This document shows positions 1-7,882 of a DNA stretch of 64,000 bases, one piece after another (the first letter of the stretch is position 1; the number at the start of each line of letters is the position of its first letter). This stretch comes from Bianquea renquensis. GTDB taxonomy: Bacteria > Bacillota > Clostridia > Lachnospirales > Bianqueaceae. Both the position numbers and the translations under genes were made by a program. The stretch lies in assembly GCF_014384895.1 (NCBI RefSeq), contig NZ_JACRSQ010000004.1:139962-203961 (forward strand), in the 5' to 3' direction. The notes beneath the pieces are model-generated. The model had not been told where the DNA came from, ran no database searches, and saw only the letters and a list, made by a program, of their open reading frames with translations.

Positions 1-165
1 CAGATTGATGAGGAAGTTATGAATATCATCAAAAAGCAGCATCAGCGTTCCATCCAGATCTTATTTGAAAACCGTGAAACGGTTCTCCGCATATCCCAGT
101 ATCTGCTGGAAAAGGAGACGATGACGGGGGAAGAATTTGTCCAGATCTTAGAGGAAGAGACTTGA
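1..165 (+). CDS. ftsH: FtsH ATP-dependent zinc metalloprotease, C-terminal end (partial)
   Basis: The window opens inside this gene, and only the last 54 codons are visible, ending at TGA 163-165. The translation is a helical tail containing IDEEV, HQRSIQILFENRE and LLEKETMTGEEF, the pattern of the extreme C-terminus of FtsH: the last protease-domain helix, then the LLEKETLxGEEF motif. FtsH is a membrane-bound AAA+ protease that degrades membrane and short-lived proteins. The AAA+ module and HExxH site lie outside the window, so the call rests on the tail alone. A decayed second copy of the last ~70 bases lies at 20712-20787. Confidence 0.8.
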   Translation, partial: QIDEEVMNIIKKQHQRSIQILFENRETVLRISQYLLEKETMTGEEFVQILEEET

Positions 166-234
166 CACGGAGACGTGTCCAATATAAATGGTTTTCCCGA
201 TGGGGATGGAATCTGACGTTAGGCGTCAGAAGAA

Positions 235-280
235 AAAATGATGTTAAACCTTAAAATCTATGGTTTAGCATCATTTTTTT
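235..280 (+). terminator. Intrinsic terminator after ftsH
   Basis: A 16-nt left arm (235-250) pairs with 262-277 with one mismatch, around an A/T-rich loop, and runs into a T tract. Two smaller hairpins precede it: GACACG-GAGA-CGTGTC at 164-179, which has a GNRA-type loop and overlaps the stop codon, and TCTGACG/CGTCAGA at 212-230. The left arm also begins with an A run, so it could stop transcription in both directions. Confidence 0.8.
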
Positions 281-402
281 ATGAGTCAATCAGAAAATAA
301 GGGCTTGGATAGCTCCAGAAGACATGGGGTGATAGAGTCTGGGATCGGTGAACAGTACATATAAAATAGCAAAAAAACGTTATAACAGAAAAGAATCCGT
401 GC

Positions 403-431
403 TTTTTTATTGACTGCTGTTTGCGTATAAT
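403..431 (+). promoter_or_regulatory. Weak candidate promoter for the sugar ABC operon
   Basis: A perfect TATAAT lies at 426-431. The only TTGACT (410-415) is just 10 nt upstream, and the 17-nt position has only a T run, so activation by a regulator would be expected. An imperfect catabolite-repression-like sequence (AAAACGTTATAA, about 371-383) lies just upstream. The rest of 281-491 shows no supportable gene. Confidence 0.3.
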
Positions 432-527
432 GAAATCGTAACAGACGAATGAAATGGCAGTGGGCCTTAGCCCATAGAAGCGTGCGATCGAATGGCTCCG
501 AGAGCTATGAAAGGGATGAACGATACG

Positions 528-1439
528 ATGAAAAAACGCAGATTATGGCGGGATATAAAGGCGAATAAACTGATTTATATCCTATTATTGCCGGCAATTT
601 TGACGACGTTTGTTTTTGCCTATATGCCGATGCCGGGGATTATAATAGCATTTCAGGATTATAAGCCTTTGCTTGGCCCATGGAAAAGCCCATTTGTTGG
701 CCTTGATGTGTTCAAACGGATTTTTTCTTCCCGGATGATTATGGATTCCGTAGGCAACACGGTGTATCTCAATGTACTCAATCTTTTGGTTACGTTTCCT
801 GCGCCTATTCTTTTGGCGTTGATGTTGAATGAGGTAAGGTGCTCGATCTTTAAACGGGTAATACAAACCGTCAGTTACTTACCCTATTTTCTGTCATGGA
901 TTTCGGTAGTGGGCCTAGTGCAGACGATTCTGGGGCTGTATGGACCGGTCAATGATTTGTTGGCGCTCTTCGGAGGGAGCAACTTTGAGCGGATCCTCTT
1001 TCTGGGACAACAGAAATACTTCATCCCGACGTATCTGATTTTGAACTTGTGGAAAGGAACTGGATGGGGGACCGTAATCTATCTTGCGGCAATCAGCGGG
1101 ATTGATATGCAGCTGTATGAAGCGGCGACGATAGACGGCGCCAACAAGCTTCAGCAAATCTGGCATATTACGCTTCCGGCTATACGGCAGACAGCAATTC
1201 TGTTGTTGATCATGAGCATAGGAGGCCTATTTGGAAGCAATTTTGAGTTGGTTTACGCTCTCCAAAACCCCTATATTGATTTCGAGGTTATTTCGACGGC
1301 GGTATATAAGATCGGTTTGCAGCAGGGCGATTATCCCCTAGGCACCGCTCTAAACTTGATTCAAGGGCTAATCGGATTTGCGCTGGTGGCTACGGCCAAC
1401 TTTATATCCAAGAAAGTCACGGACGTAGGACTTTGGTAA
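528..1439 (+). CDS. lplB: Carbohydrate ABC transporter permease, LplB type
   Basis: Inner-membrane permease subunit of a carbohydrate ABC importer (COG4209-like). It has about six hydrophobic segments: YILLLPAILTTFVFAYMPMP near the start, the YLPYFLSWI and LNLWKGTGWGTVIYLAAI segments, and the EAA loop YEAATIDGANKLQQIWHITL, where the ATPase docks. The frame is open from ATG 492 (315 aa). The ATG at 528 is preferred because AAAGGG at 510-515 is suitably placed and the protein then begins MKKRRLWRDIKANK, typical for the family (303 aa). The lplC-type permease and the lipoprotein receptor follow on the same strand. No ATPase gene is present, as is usual for Lpl-type importers that borrow a shared MsmK-like ATPase. 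Confidence 0.9.
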   Translation: MKKRRLWRDIKANKLIYILLLPAILTTFVFAYMPMPGIIIAFQDYKPLLGPWKSPFVGLDVFKRIFSSRMIMDSVGNTVYLNVLNLLVTFPAPILLALMLNEVRCSIFKRVIQTVSYLPYFLSWISVVGLVQTILGLYGPVNDLLALFGGSNFERILFLGQQKYFIPTYLILNLWKGTGWGTVIYLAAISGIDMQLYEAATIDGANKLQQIWHITLPAIRQTAILLLIMSIGGLFGSNFELVYALQNPYIDFEVISTAVYKIGLQQGDYPLGTALNLIQGLIGFALVATANFISKKVTDVGLW

Positions 1440-1505
1440 GGATAAGCGCGAAGAGAACGCGGTGGATAAGTGGAGCTGTGAATTCGGCGAGAAAGGATGG
1501 TTGGC

Positions 1506-2393
1506 ATGAGGAAGAGAGTGACTGTTGGGGGCGTGATAAATGGGTTCCTTTTAGTATTAATAGCGGCGGTTATGCTGTTCCCGTATTTGAATGTTATGGC
1601 GACTGCATTTAACGATGGGGCTGACGCCGCGTTGGGCGGAATCACCATCTATCCCCGGGTCTTTACATTGGAAAATTTTAAAGTGATCCTAAAGGATAGC
1701 AAAGTCATTCGTGCAACGATGATTTCCGTTTGTTCCGTAGTTGTGGGTACACTTTTCGGTTTATTTGTCCAATTTACAGCCGCCTACGCATTTTCCAAAA
1801 AGAGCTTTCCCGGAAAAAAGTTGATTACCGTGTATCTCATGATCCCGATGTATATCAGCGGCGGATTGATTCCATCGTTTATCCTGTATTCTACTTTGAA
1901 GATGCTCAATACATTTTGGATGTATGTACTGCCGGGAATGTTTAATTTCTATAACATGATCATGATGCGCACGTACATAAAAACAATTCCTGACAGCTTG
2001 CAGGAGGCGGCCAAAATCGACGGCGCTTCAGAATTTACGATATTGTGGCGCATCATACTTCCCTTGAGCGCTCCAATTTTGGCGACGGTTTCTCTATGGC
2101 TGGCGGTAGGGTACTGGAATGACTGGACGACGCCTTTATACTATATTAGAAGCACTCGACTTCAAAATTTACAATATCTGCTCATGCGGGTCTTGAAAGA
2201 AAGCGAAATGATGACTCGAATGCTGGCAGATGCCATCGTCTCTGGAAATCTTAACAATTTGAAGGTGACGGTGACTCCGGAAGCGGTGAAAGCGGCACAG
2301 GTTGTGATTACAACGATTCCGATCATATTGATTTATCCCTTTTTACAGAAATATTTTATCAAAGGCGTCATGATCGGCGCGATTAAAGAGTAA
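1506..2393 (+). CDS. lplC: Carbohydrate ABC transporter permease, LplC type
   Basis: Second membrane subunit of the importer (COG0395-like), about 295 aa with six predicted membrane segments. The ATPase-contacting EAA loop reads LQEAAKIDGASEFTILWRII, and the C-terminus PIILIYPFLQKYFIKGVMIGAIKE is a hallmark of the family. ATG 1497 is possible, but GAAAGG at 1491-1496 fits ATG 1506 with 9-nt spacing. The gene starts 66 nt after lplB and is followed by the binding protein, so the three form one transport unit. Confidence 0.92.
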   Translation: MRKRVTVGGVINGFLLVLIAAVMLFPYLNVMATAFNDGADAALGGITIYPRVFTLENFKVILKDSKVIRATMISVCSVVVGTLFGLFVQFTAAYAFSKKSFPGKKLITVYLMIPMYISGGLIPSFILYSTLKMLNTFWMYVLPGMFNFYNMIMMRTYIKTIPDSLQEAAKIDGASEFTILWRIILPLSAPILATVSLWLAVGYWNDWTTPLYYIRSTRLQNLQYLLMRVLKESEMMTRMLADAIVSGNLNNLKVTVTPEAVKAAQVVITTIPIILIYPFLQKYFIKGVMIGAIKE

Positions 2394-2482
2394 GAACTTG
2401 ATTTCAAGGATCTTAGGGGTGTCCGCCGGGCGCTCCCGATATAGGTCAGACAATTCTATCATTACGCAAAGGAGTGTGTAAC

Positions 2483-4435
2483 GTGAACAAAAAATTAAAA
2501 AAAGGAATCAACCTGTTCCTTATAGCCACTATGCTGGGCGTTATGGCAACAGGATGCAAGCCCGATGATGCGACGTCCAGTGGCAGCGCTGGTTCGAATT
2601 CATCAGGGGGAGAGTCGTCTATTTCGGGGGCCTCTGGCGAGGAAGAGATTCTCTACTCATTTAAGGATGTGAAAGATTCCTCCGAACTGCCTGACTGGAC
2701 AGGCGAAAAGCGCAGCATTACCATCTGGTACGCTCATGGAACGGGAAGCTCCTTTTCCCGGGAGTATCCCCAAGTTAACCTGGTGAATGAGGAGATTGAA
2801 CGGGTTACCGGTATTTCGATCGATATAGAAAATTCCTTTGACAACGACGGACAGGATTTTAACACGAAGCTGGGGATGATCGCTGCCTCCAACGACTGGC
2901 CGGATTTGATCGTTGAGGGCGGGATTCGAAATCAGCAGGACGATTTGATCGTAGGCGATAAAGTCTGGGAGCTGTCCAGCTATATTGAGCAATATCTGCC
3001 GGATCTTTTCGACATTTATCCCATGGATACAGTCGGCAGCTGGTGGGATAAAGAAGGACTGACCAACGCCGACGGAAAAATTTATACAATCGCGACGGCG
3101 TTGAATCCCATCTATTTAGACGATTTTGTTGAAGACACCGATCCTGAGCGATATGCCAGAATTCAACCGCCCAGTGATACGATCGGTGGTAATGGCTATA
3201 TTTGGGTAAGAGATGATATTCTGAAGATGATTTACCCTGAGGCTAAGACGCAGCAGGAAATCGAGGATATCTTTATGGCCAACGGCGGCACCTTTACCCG
3301 CGATGACTTGTTTGATGTAACGATTTCCAGCAGAGACGATCTTTACAAGTTGCTTAAGGGCATTAAGGATTTAAACATCACCGAAAATGGTAGGCCGCTG
3401 GAACCCTTCTTCTGTCTGTCCGGAGAAGATAACTGGGCGCTTATGGCATTTCTGAATGGTTATTTGAACGGAGGCGGAGACTGCAATAGTTACTTCACTT
3501 ACTGGGATAATATTGACAAGTCTGTAAAGTTCATGTACGAACAGGATTGGTTCAAAGAGAACCTGAAGTTCTTTAACACGCTGCAGAGAGAAGGGCTTGC
3601 CTCCAAAGAAGCGTTAGTCGATAACAAGAGTATTTTTGATACCAAGCTTAATAATGGACAGTATGTGACCAGCTATGCGTGGTTGACCCCGGACAAGGCG
3701 GCTCTCCAGGCGGCCGGTGTAGAGTATCAGTACCGCAAAGTCTTCATCACCGTGCCCTGGAATGACAGATTTGTTATGTTTAAGGGTAATCCGTCTTCCC
3801 ACTACAATATCAACATTGTAAAAGATGCTGTAAAAGAGGAGGAGCTTTCCCAAATTCTGCGCTGGATCGGGTTCAACATTTCGGAGGCCGGCTCCAAGCT
3901 TCATCAGTGGGGACCGAAGAGCGCCGGCCTCTGGGAGGAAGACGCCGATGGAAACAGGGTATTTACCGATAAAGAATTGGAAGATGAAATTATCTATGGC
4001 GTTGCCAACAACAGACAGAAACAATTGGGCATTGGCAACCTCTTGTTCCCTGGCCTTCCGGCTTTCACCAACGGCTCTAATTTGTGTTCGCCTCTTTACA
4101 TGTATAAAGAAGTCAATCTGACATCTTCTCAGGCGGATATCTATTTCCGGTCCGGGCTGGTAGATCCCCCAAAATATACCTTAGGTGTCGCGGCGGAGGT
4201 CTGGAATTTCACTGGTACCGTTCCCGGTGTTGAGCAGTTCTGGAATGCGCGTCCAGGATTTGAAAGCCTTCTGACCAAATGTATTGCTGCAGAAAGCGAT
4301 GAACAGTTTGAGAAGCTATATGCTGACATGATCGACTACGCGCAGACAAACGGTATGACGGCAGAGACTTTGGAGGAAGTCAATAAGGTATATAGGGAAT
4401 CCGTTAATGATACCTACATGGATCTGCTCGAATAG
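2483..4435 (+). CDS. Extracellular solute-binding lipoprotein of the LplBC importer
   Basis: Large (650 aa) carbohydrate-binding receptor of the ABC importer. GTG 2483 lies 8 nt after AAAGGAG (2468-2474); an in-frame GTG at 2474 would sit inside that SD. The N-terminus is a lysine-rich signal peptide with lipobox-like MATGC, so Cys-26 would be lipidated. A Ser/Gly-rich linker follows before the folded domain. The body is a type-1 sugar-binding fold (WPDLIVEGG, VWELSSYIEQYLPDLFD, GKIYTIATALNP), long like the LplA receptors that pair with LplB/LplC. The substrate cannot be read from sequence; the neighbours suggest a complex oligosaccharide. Confidence 0.9.
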   Translation: MNKKLKKGINLFLIATMLGVMATGCKPDDATSSGSAGSNSSGGESSISGASGEEEILYSFKDVKDSSELPDWTGEKRSITIWYAHGTGSSFSREYPQVNLVNEEIERVTGISIDIENSFDNDGQDFNTKLGMIAASNDWPDLIVEGGIRNQQDDLIVGDKVWELSSYIEQYLPDLFDIYPMDTVGSWWDKEGLTNADGKIYTIATALNPIYLDDFVEDTDPERYARIQPPSDTIGGNGYIWVRDDILKMIYPEAKTQQEIEDIFMANGGTFTRDDLFDVTISSRDDLYKLLKGIKDLNITENGRPLEPFFCLSGEDNWALMAFLNGYLNGGGDCNSYFTYWDNIDKSVKFMYEQDWFKENLKFFNTLQREGLASKEALVDNKSIFDTKLNNGQYVTSYAWLTPDKAALQAAGVEYQYRKVFITVPWNDRFVMFKGNPSSHYNINIVKDAVKEEELSQILRWIGFNISEAGSKLHQWGPKSAGLWEEDADGNRVFTDKELEDEIIYGVANNRQKQLGIGNLLFPGLPAFTNGSNLCSPLYMYKEVNLTSSQADIYFRSGLVDPPKYTLGVAAEVWNFTGTVPGVEQFWNARPGFESLLTKCIAAESDEQFEKLYADMIDYAQTNGMTAETLEEVNKVYRESVNDTYMDLLE

Positions 4436-4464
4436 TGCAACCTGTAAATACTGAAAATAGTTCT

Positions 4465-4538
4465 ATGGCCGCCATTGATCCGCTTAAAGCCAACAGATTC
4501 GTTTGCTTCTCTGTGGGATCGGGATGGCGGTCATTTTT
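4465..4538 (+). terminator. Probable terminator after the binding-protein gene
   Basis: Arms ATGGCCGCCAT (4465-4475) and ATGGCGGTCAT (4524-4534) pair with one G-U and lead into TTTTT. The loop is long (about 48 nt) but contains a secondary GATCC/GGATC-type pairing. It would separate the transporter genes from the enzyme genes or set their ratio. No clear promoter was found between it and 4625. Confidence 0.55.
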
Positions 4539-4624
4539 AAGCGAGAGGGAATTTTTCCATCAGGATTCAGGAATGGAAGATTTCAGATCGCAGTGAATTC
4601 TATTTAAAAGGGGGTACGTCTGAT

Positions 4625-5374
4625 ATGGAGCTGGTCTTTATGCGCCCAGAGGAATTGCGAGATGCGGTGTCCAGAAACCTTCCCTTGCTCTGGCCGGTGG
4701 GCGCCATGGAATACCATGGCGAGCATATGCCCCTCGGCACGGATACGCTGATCGCGTATGGGCTGTGCAGGAGAATTGCTGAAAAAACGGAAGCGGTGAT
4801 TGGCCCGCCGATCCCGTTCACTCCTACCATGAATTGGGCGTCGGGGATTGCGGACGGCGATGTCGACTTTTCCGCAGATGCGCTGTACCCATATATCCGT
4901 GAAAGCATGGGCCATTTTTTAAAAATGGGATTTCAGAGGATCTATGCCATTGTAGGGCATCAGGGCAGCGATGGGCTTCCCGCGGTGCTGCTAAAACATG
5001 CGTTCCGGGATCTGCTGTGCGAGTTTACGCGGCCTTTAGGGCCTGGGTGGAGTGTGCTGCCGGAGGAAAAGATGCCGGTTTCCGATGTGTTTTCTGCTGT
5101 GAAGGTCTGTGATTATGATCAATTCTGCGATTACAGCTCCATTGATCGGGATGAAAAAATGCCAGTAGGACACGGCGGCCGGGGCGAAACCCAGTTGATC
5201 ATGATGTTGTATGAGGGCCTTGTAAAAATGGAGGCGTTGGACAGACAGCCCTGTCCGGCCCCCTTCTGGCTTGACGATGTGGAGCAGGCGGATAAAGAGG
5301 ATGGCGGTTTCTGGGTGGATTTTTGCGTGAATAGCTGGGTGGCGGAGCTGGAGCGCAATCGAAAAGACGCGTAA
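4625..5374 (+). CDS. Creatininase-family metal-dependent amidohydrolase
   Basis: Cytosolic protein (249 aa) of the creatininase/creatinine amidohydrolase fold, a family that cleaves cyclic or linear amide bonds with bound zinc or manganese. The metal site is visible: GAMEYHGEHMPLGTD supplies Glu-29, His-31 and Asp-40, matching the family pattern ExHGxHLPxGTD. Later IVGHQGSDG stands in for the usual GHGGN, and HGGRGETQLIMML supplies the late Glu. The SD GGGGG precedes ATG 4625 by about 10 nt. It lies first in the enzyme block, 27 nt before the beta-helix gene. Its substrate in a glycan cluster is unknown; an N-acyl or lactam bond is an inference only. Confidence 0.8.
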   Translation: MELVFMRPEELRDAVSRNLPLLWPVGAMEYHGEHMPLGTDTLIAYGLCRRIAEKTEAVIGPPIPFTPTMNWASGIADGDVDFSADALYPYIRESMGHFLKMGFQRIYAIVGHQGSDGLPAVLLKHAFRDLLCEFTRPLGPGWSVLPEEKMPVSDVFSAVKVCDYDQFCDYSSIDRDEKMPVGHGGRGETQLIMMLYEGLVKMEALDRQPCPAPFWLDDVEQADKEDGGFWVDFCVNSWVAELERNRKDA

Positions 5375-5401
5375 GCCAGACAGAGGAGTGGATTAATTCT
5401 T

Positions 5402-7867
5402 ATGCAGACACAGGATAGAATGGAAATATCTGCCGTTACGGAATCGACAGACCGAAACTGTATGTTTATTATCTTAGGCGAAAATCTGCACCAAATCCGC
5501 AAGGTGTGGCTTTGGACACCGGATGACGTAGAGATTGAGGATCTGGAGATGGAAAATGCCCCTCTCCCGGAGGCCCCTCCCGAAGATGCGGTGGAAGGGA
5601 TGCTTATGGGAAAGCCGGACTGTCATTTCGCCGCAGCCTGCGGGATCGGGAAAATCCCCGACGGATATAAGGTGCTTCCTACGGTACTATGGTTGGAGAG
5701 TGAAACCGGATTCAGCACTCCATGGCTGATGAACCGCCCCATACTCAATACGCTTTCAGACTACGAGGTTATGCCGGGGCAATTGCTAACTCTTTACGGA
5801 CGGAATCTTTGTGCCGGAGATGAATATATCCGGGAAAAGTATCTGGTGCTGTTCCAGAATAGGGACACAGAGCAGCGGTATCCGGCGGAGGTGCTGGGCA
5901 CTGCTGAGCAGGTGCTGGGGGACGAGAAGCCCTATTGTCTGCATATCAAGGTTCCCGATCCACTGCCTGCCGGCCAATATTCTCTTTCCGTCAACCTGCT
6001 GAATTGTGGTCAGTTTGGGTATAGCGACCCGGTATCGCTGGAGGTGGTGGAAAAACGGTCCTTTTTGTCCGCCATGTCGCGGATGGATTTCCATGCCTAT
6101 TGCCAGCCAAAATGGGATTTTAATTTTGTGGAGACCATCGATTTGCGGGGGAAGCTTGTGGCCGACGGAGTCCATAGCGACTGGGCAGTGCTGCAAGAGG
6201 CGATCGACAATGCCTCCCCTAATCCGACAATCGTGCTGCTACCTTCTGGTAAGCTCGGCATTGAACGCACGCTACATGTTCAGGAAAATGTGGTATTACA
6301 GGGAACAGGGAACACGGAATTCGTAGTGCCCTTCGGAAAAATCTTGGAGGATCGCTTTGATCCGGAAGCCCCGCACATTTTCGATTCACCCCGGTGGTTC
6401 GGCGGATTTGTCGGGGACTACCGTTCCCATTTCAGAGGAAACAATGCGATGGTCTGGCTGGACAACTGTGCAGGTCTCTCCGGAATTACCATATGCCCTG
6501 GAGCGGGCGCGGATACTGCGATTGTCGTTATGACTCAATCGGAAGATGAGATGGTGCGGGAATCTTTCCTGAGAGACTGCAAGATCTTGAATATGCACGG
6601 CTCGGCTTTCCCGGCAGGCAGCGGCTGTGGATTCGACTGGGGAGGAATTCATTTCCTCTGTGGAACAGAAGGCTTCACCATGGTAAATTGTAAAATTCAG
6701 GCTTTGGAGCCCATTTTTGCTCATGCCGCCCGCCATCCTCACCACAATATGCGGATTGAAAACTGTGATTTTAGCGTGTCGCCTATTCAGGGCAGCAACT
6801 GCGTTTTTATTCGGGCTCTGTATAACTCTATCATCAAGGATACTCATTTTTCTGATTCGGGCCGGGCGTTCAGCAACCAGATGGGTATGTCAAACAATGT
6901 GCTCATCGGCAATGTCATCACCGGCATCGCCGGCTTGCACAACGCCAGTGAGATCTTGATGTCGGAAACCGGTGCGACCCTGTTTCAAGGGCAGGCAGTC
7001 TGTCAGGAAGGGAATTGTCTTCGTCTTGACGCAGAGCTTCCCGTAGGAAACGATGGGCTTCTGTCTGTGGGGACAGATTTTTATGCCTATATTCTTTATG
7101 GCAAGGGAATGGGGCAGTACAGAAAAATTACTGGCAATAGCGCTGCGGCGGTTTATCTGGAGAGCCCGTTTCGGGTGGAGCCGGATGCCACCAGCCGGAT
7201 CGGAATCAAGCTGATGTCTAACCGGAACCTTTGGCTTCGCAATCAGATCCGGTGTAGCCGCGGAGCCTTACAATTTGTTTACGGCGCTGGTTTTGACAAT
7301 ATGGTCGTGGGCAACGAATTTTATGATGCGCCTGGAATTACCGCCTTTGGTTTGAGTCATACGGACGGTGGGGATGTTTCTCCGGCCGCCTTCAATTTTC
7401 TGTATGACAATCGGCTGACAAACACCGCAGAAATTGCTATGTACGGTTCCCTTCGCCGGGGAGAGGGGGCGACGGAAAGTGGTCAGGGGGCAGATGGCAG
7501 CTATCTGTATCAGGGAACTAGCAATCTTTTCGGAAATATCATCCGGCGAAATCAAATTTTCACAGTCGCAATGCCGTCAGGCGCCAATCAGTACTATAAT
7601 GTCTGGCTGAAACGCCAGGGATGCCCAGAGCTTTGTTGCCCTCCGCAAGCGCCTCCGGAGACAGGAGCGATCAATCTGATGGACGGCTGTTGGAATGTGG
7701 TGGAATGCAATTACATTTACAACGCACCCTGTGGAATTGCCATACGGGGAGGGGGCGGCGGTTTGTGCCGCCGGAACAAGATGAATCGGGTGGCAATTCC
7801 CTTTGTCACCGACTGCGAGGAAAGCATATACCTGCCGGAATATGAACCGACGGAGGAATCGGAATGA
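5402..7867 (+). CDS. Large parallel beta-helix protein, probably cytosolic
   Basis: An 821-aa protein without signal peptide or membrane segments. Residues ~1-220 look like beta-sandwich modules (DYEVMPGQLLTLYGRNLCAG resembles an IPT/TIG-like domain). From about residue 250 the sequence has the rhythm of a right-handed parallel beta-helix of the pectate-lyase type: an LQEAIDNASPNPTIVLLPSG entry motif, then stacked short strands rich in Asn and Gly (MRIENCDF, NNVLIGNVITGI, NMVVGNEFYDA, NVVECNYIYNAPCGIAIRGG). Such folds are typical of polysaccharide lyases and GH28/GH55-like hydrolases, but no family-specific catalytic set was recognised. It sits 27 nt after the creatininase gene and 15 nt before the next gene. 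GAGGAG precedes ATG 5402 by about 13 nt, so the downstream ATG 5420 is also possible. Confidence 0.7.
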   Translation: MQTQDRMEISAVTESTDRNCMFIILGENLHQIRKVWLWTPDDVEIEDLEMENAPLPEAPPEDAVEGMLMGKPDCHFAAACGIGKIPDGYKVLPTVLWLESETGFSTPWLMNRPILNTLSDYEVMPGQLLTLYGRNLCAGDEYIREKYLVLFQNRDTEQRYPAEVLGTAEQVLGDEKPYCLHIKVPDPLPAGQYSLSVNLLNCGQFGYSDPVSLEVVEKRSFLSAMSRMDFHAYCQPKWDFNFVETIDLRGKLVADGVHSDWAVLQEAIDNASPNPTIVLLPSGKLGIERTLHVQENVVLQGTGNTEFVVPFGKILEDRFDPEAPHIFDSPRWFGGFVGDYRSHFRGNNAMVWLDNCAGLSGITICPGAGADTAIVVMTQSEDEMVRESFLRDCKILNMHGSAFPAGSGCGFDWGGIHFLCGTEGFTMVNCKIQALEPIFAHAARHPHHNMRIENCDFSVSPIQGSNCVFIRALYNSIIKDTHFSDSGRAFSNQMGMSNNVLIGNVITGIAGLHNASEILMSETGATLFQGQAVCQEGNCLRLDAELPVGNDGLLSVGTDFYAYILYGKGMGQYRKITGNSAAAVYLESPFRVEPDATSRIGIKLMSNRNLWLRNQIRCSRGALQFVYGAGFDNMVVGNEFYDAPGITAFGLSHTDGGDVSPAAFNFLYDNRLTNTAEIAMYGSLRRGEGATESGQGADGSYLYQGTSNLFGNIIRRNQIFTVAMPSGANQYYNVWLKRQGCPELCCPPQAPPETGAINLMDGCWNVVECNYIYNAPCGIAIRGGGGGLCRRNKMNRVAIPFVTDCEESIYLPEYEPTEESE

Positions 7868-7882
7868 AAAGGAGGGAATGGG

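Noticed and set aside
281..364. A 27-codon frame after the ftsH terminator
   Set aside because: It starts inside the T run of the terminator, has no SD and no recognisable protein features.
492..2473. A missing ABC ATPase gene as a sign of a broken transporter
   Set aside because: Lpl-type sugar importers commonly use a shared ATPase encoded elsewhere.
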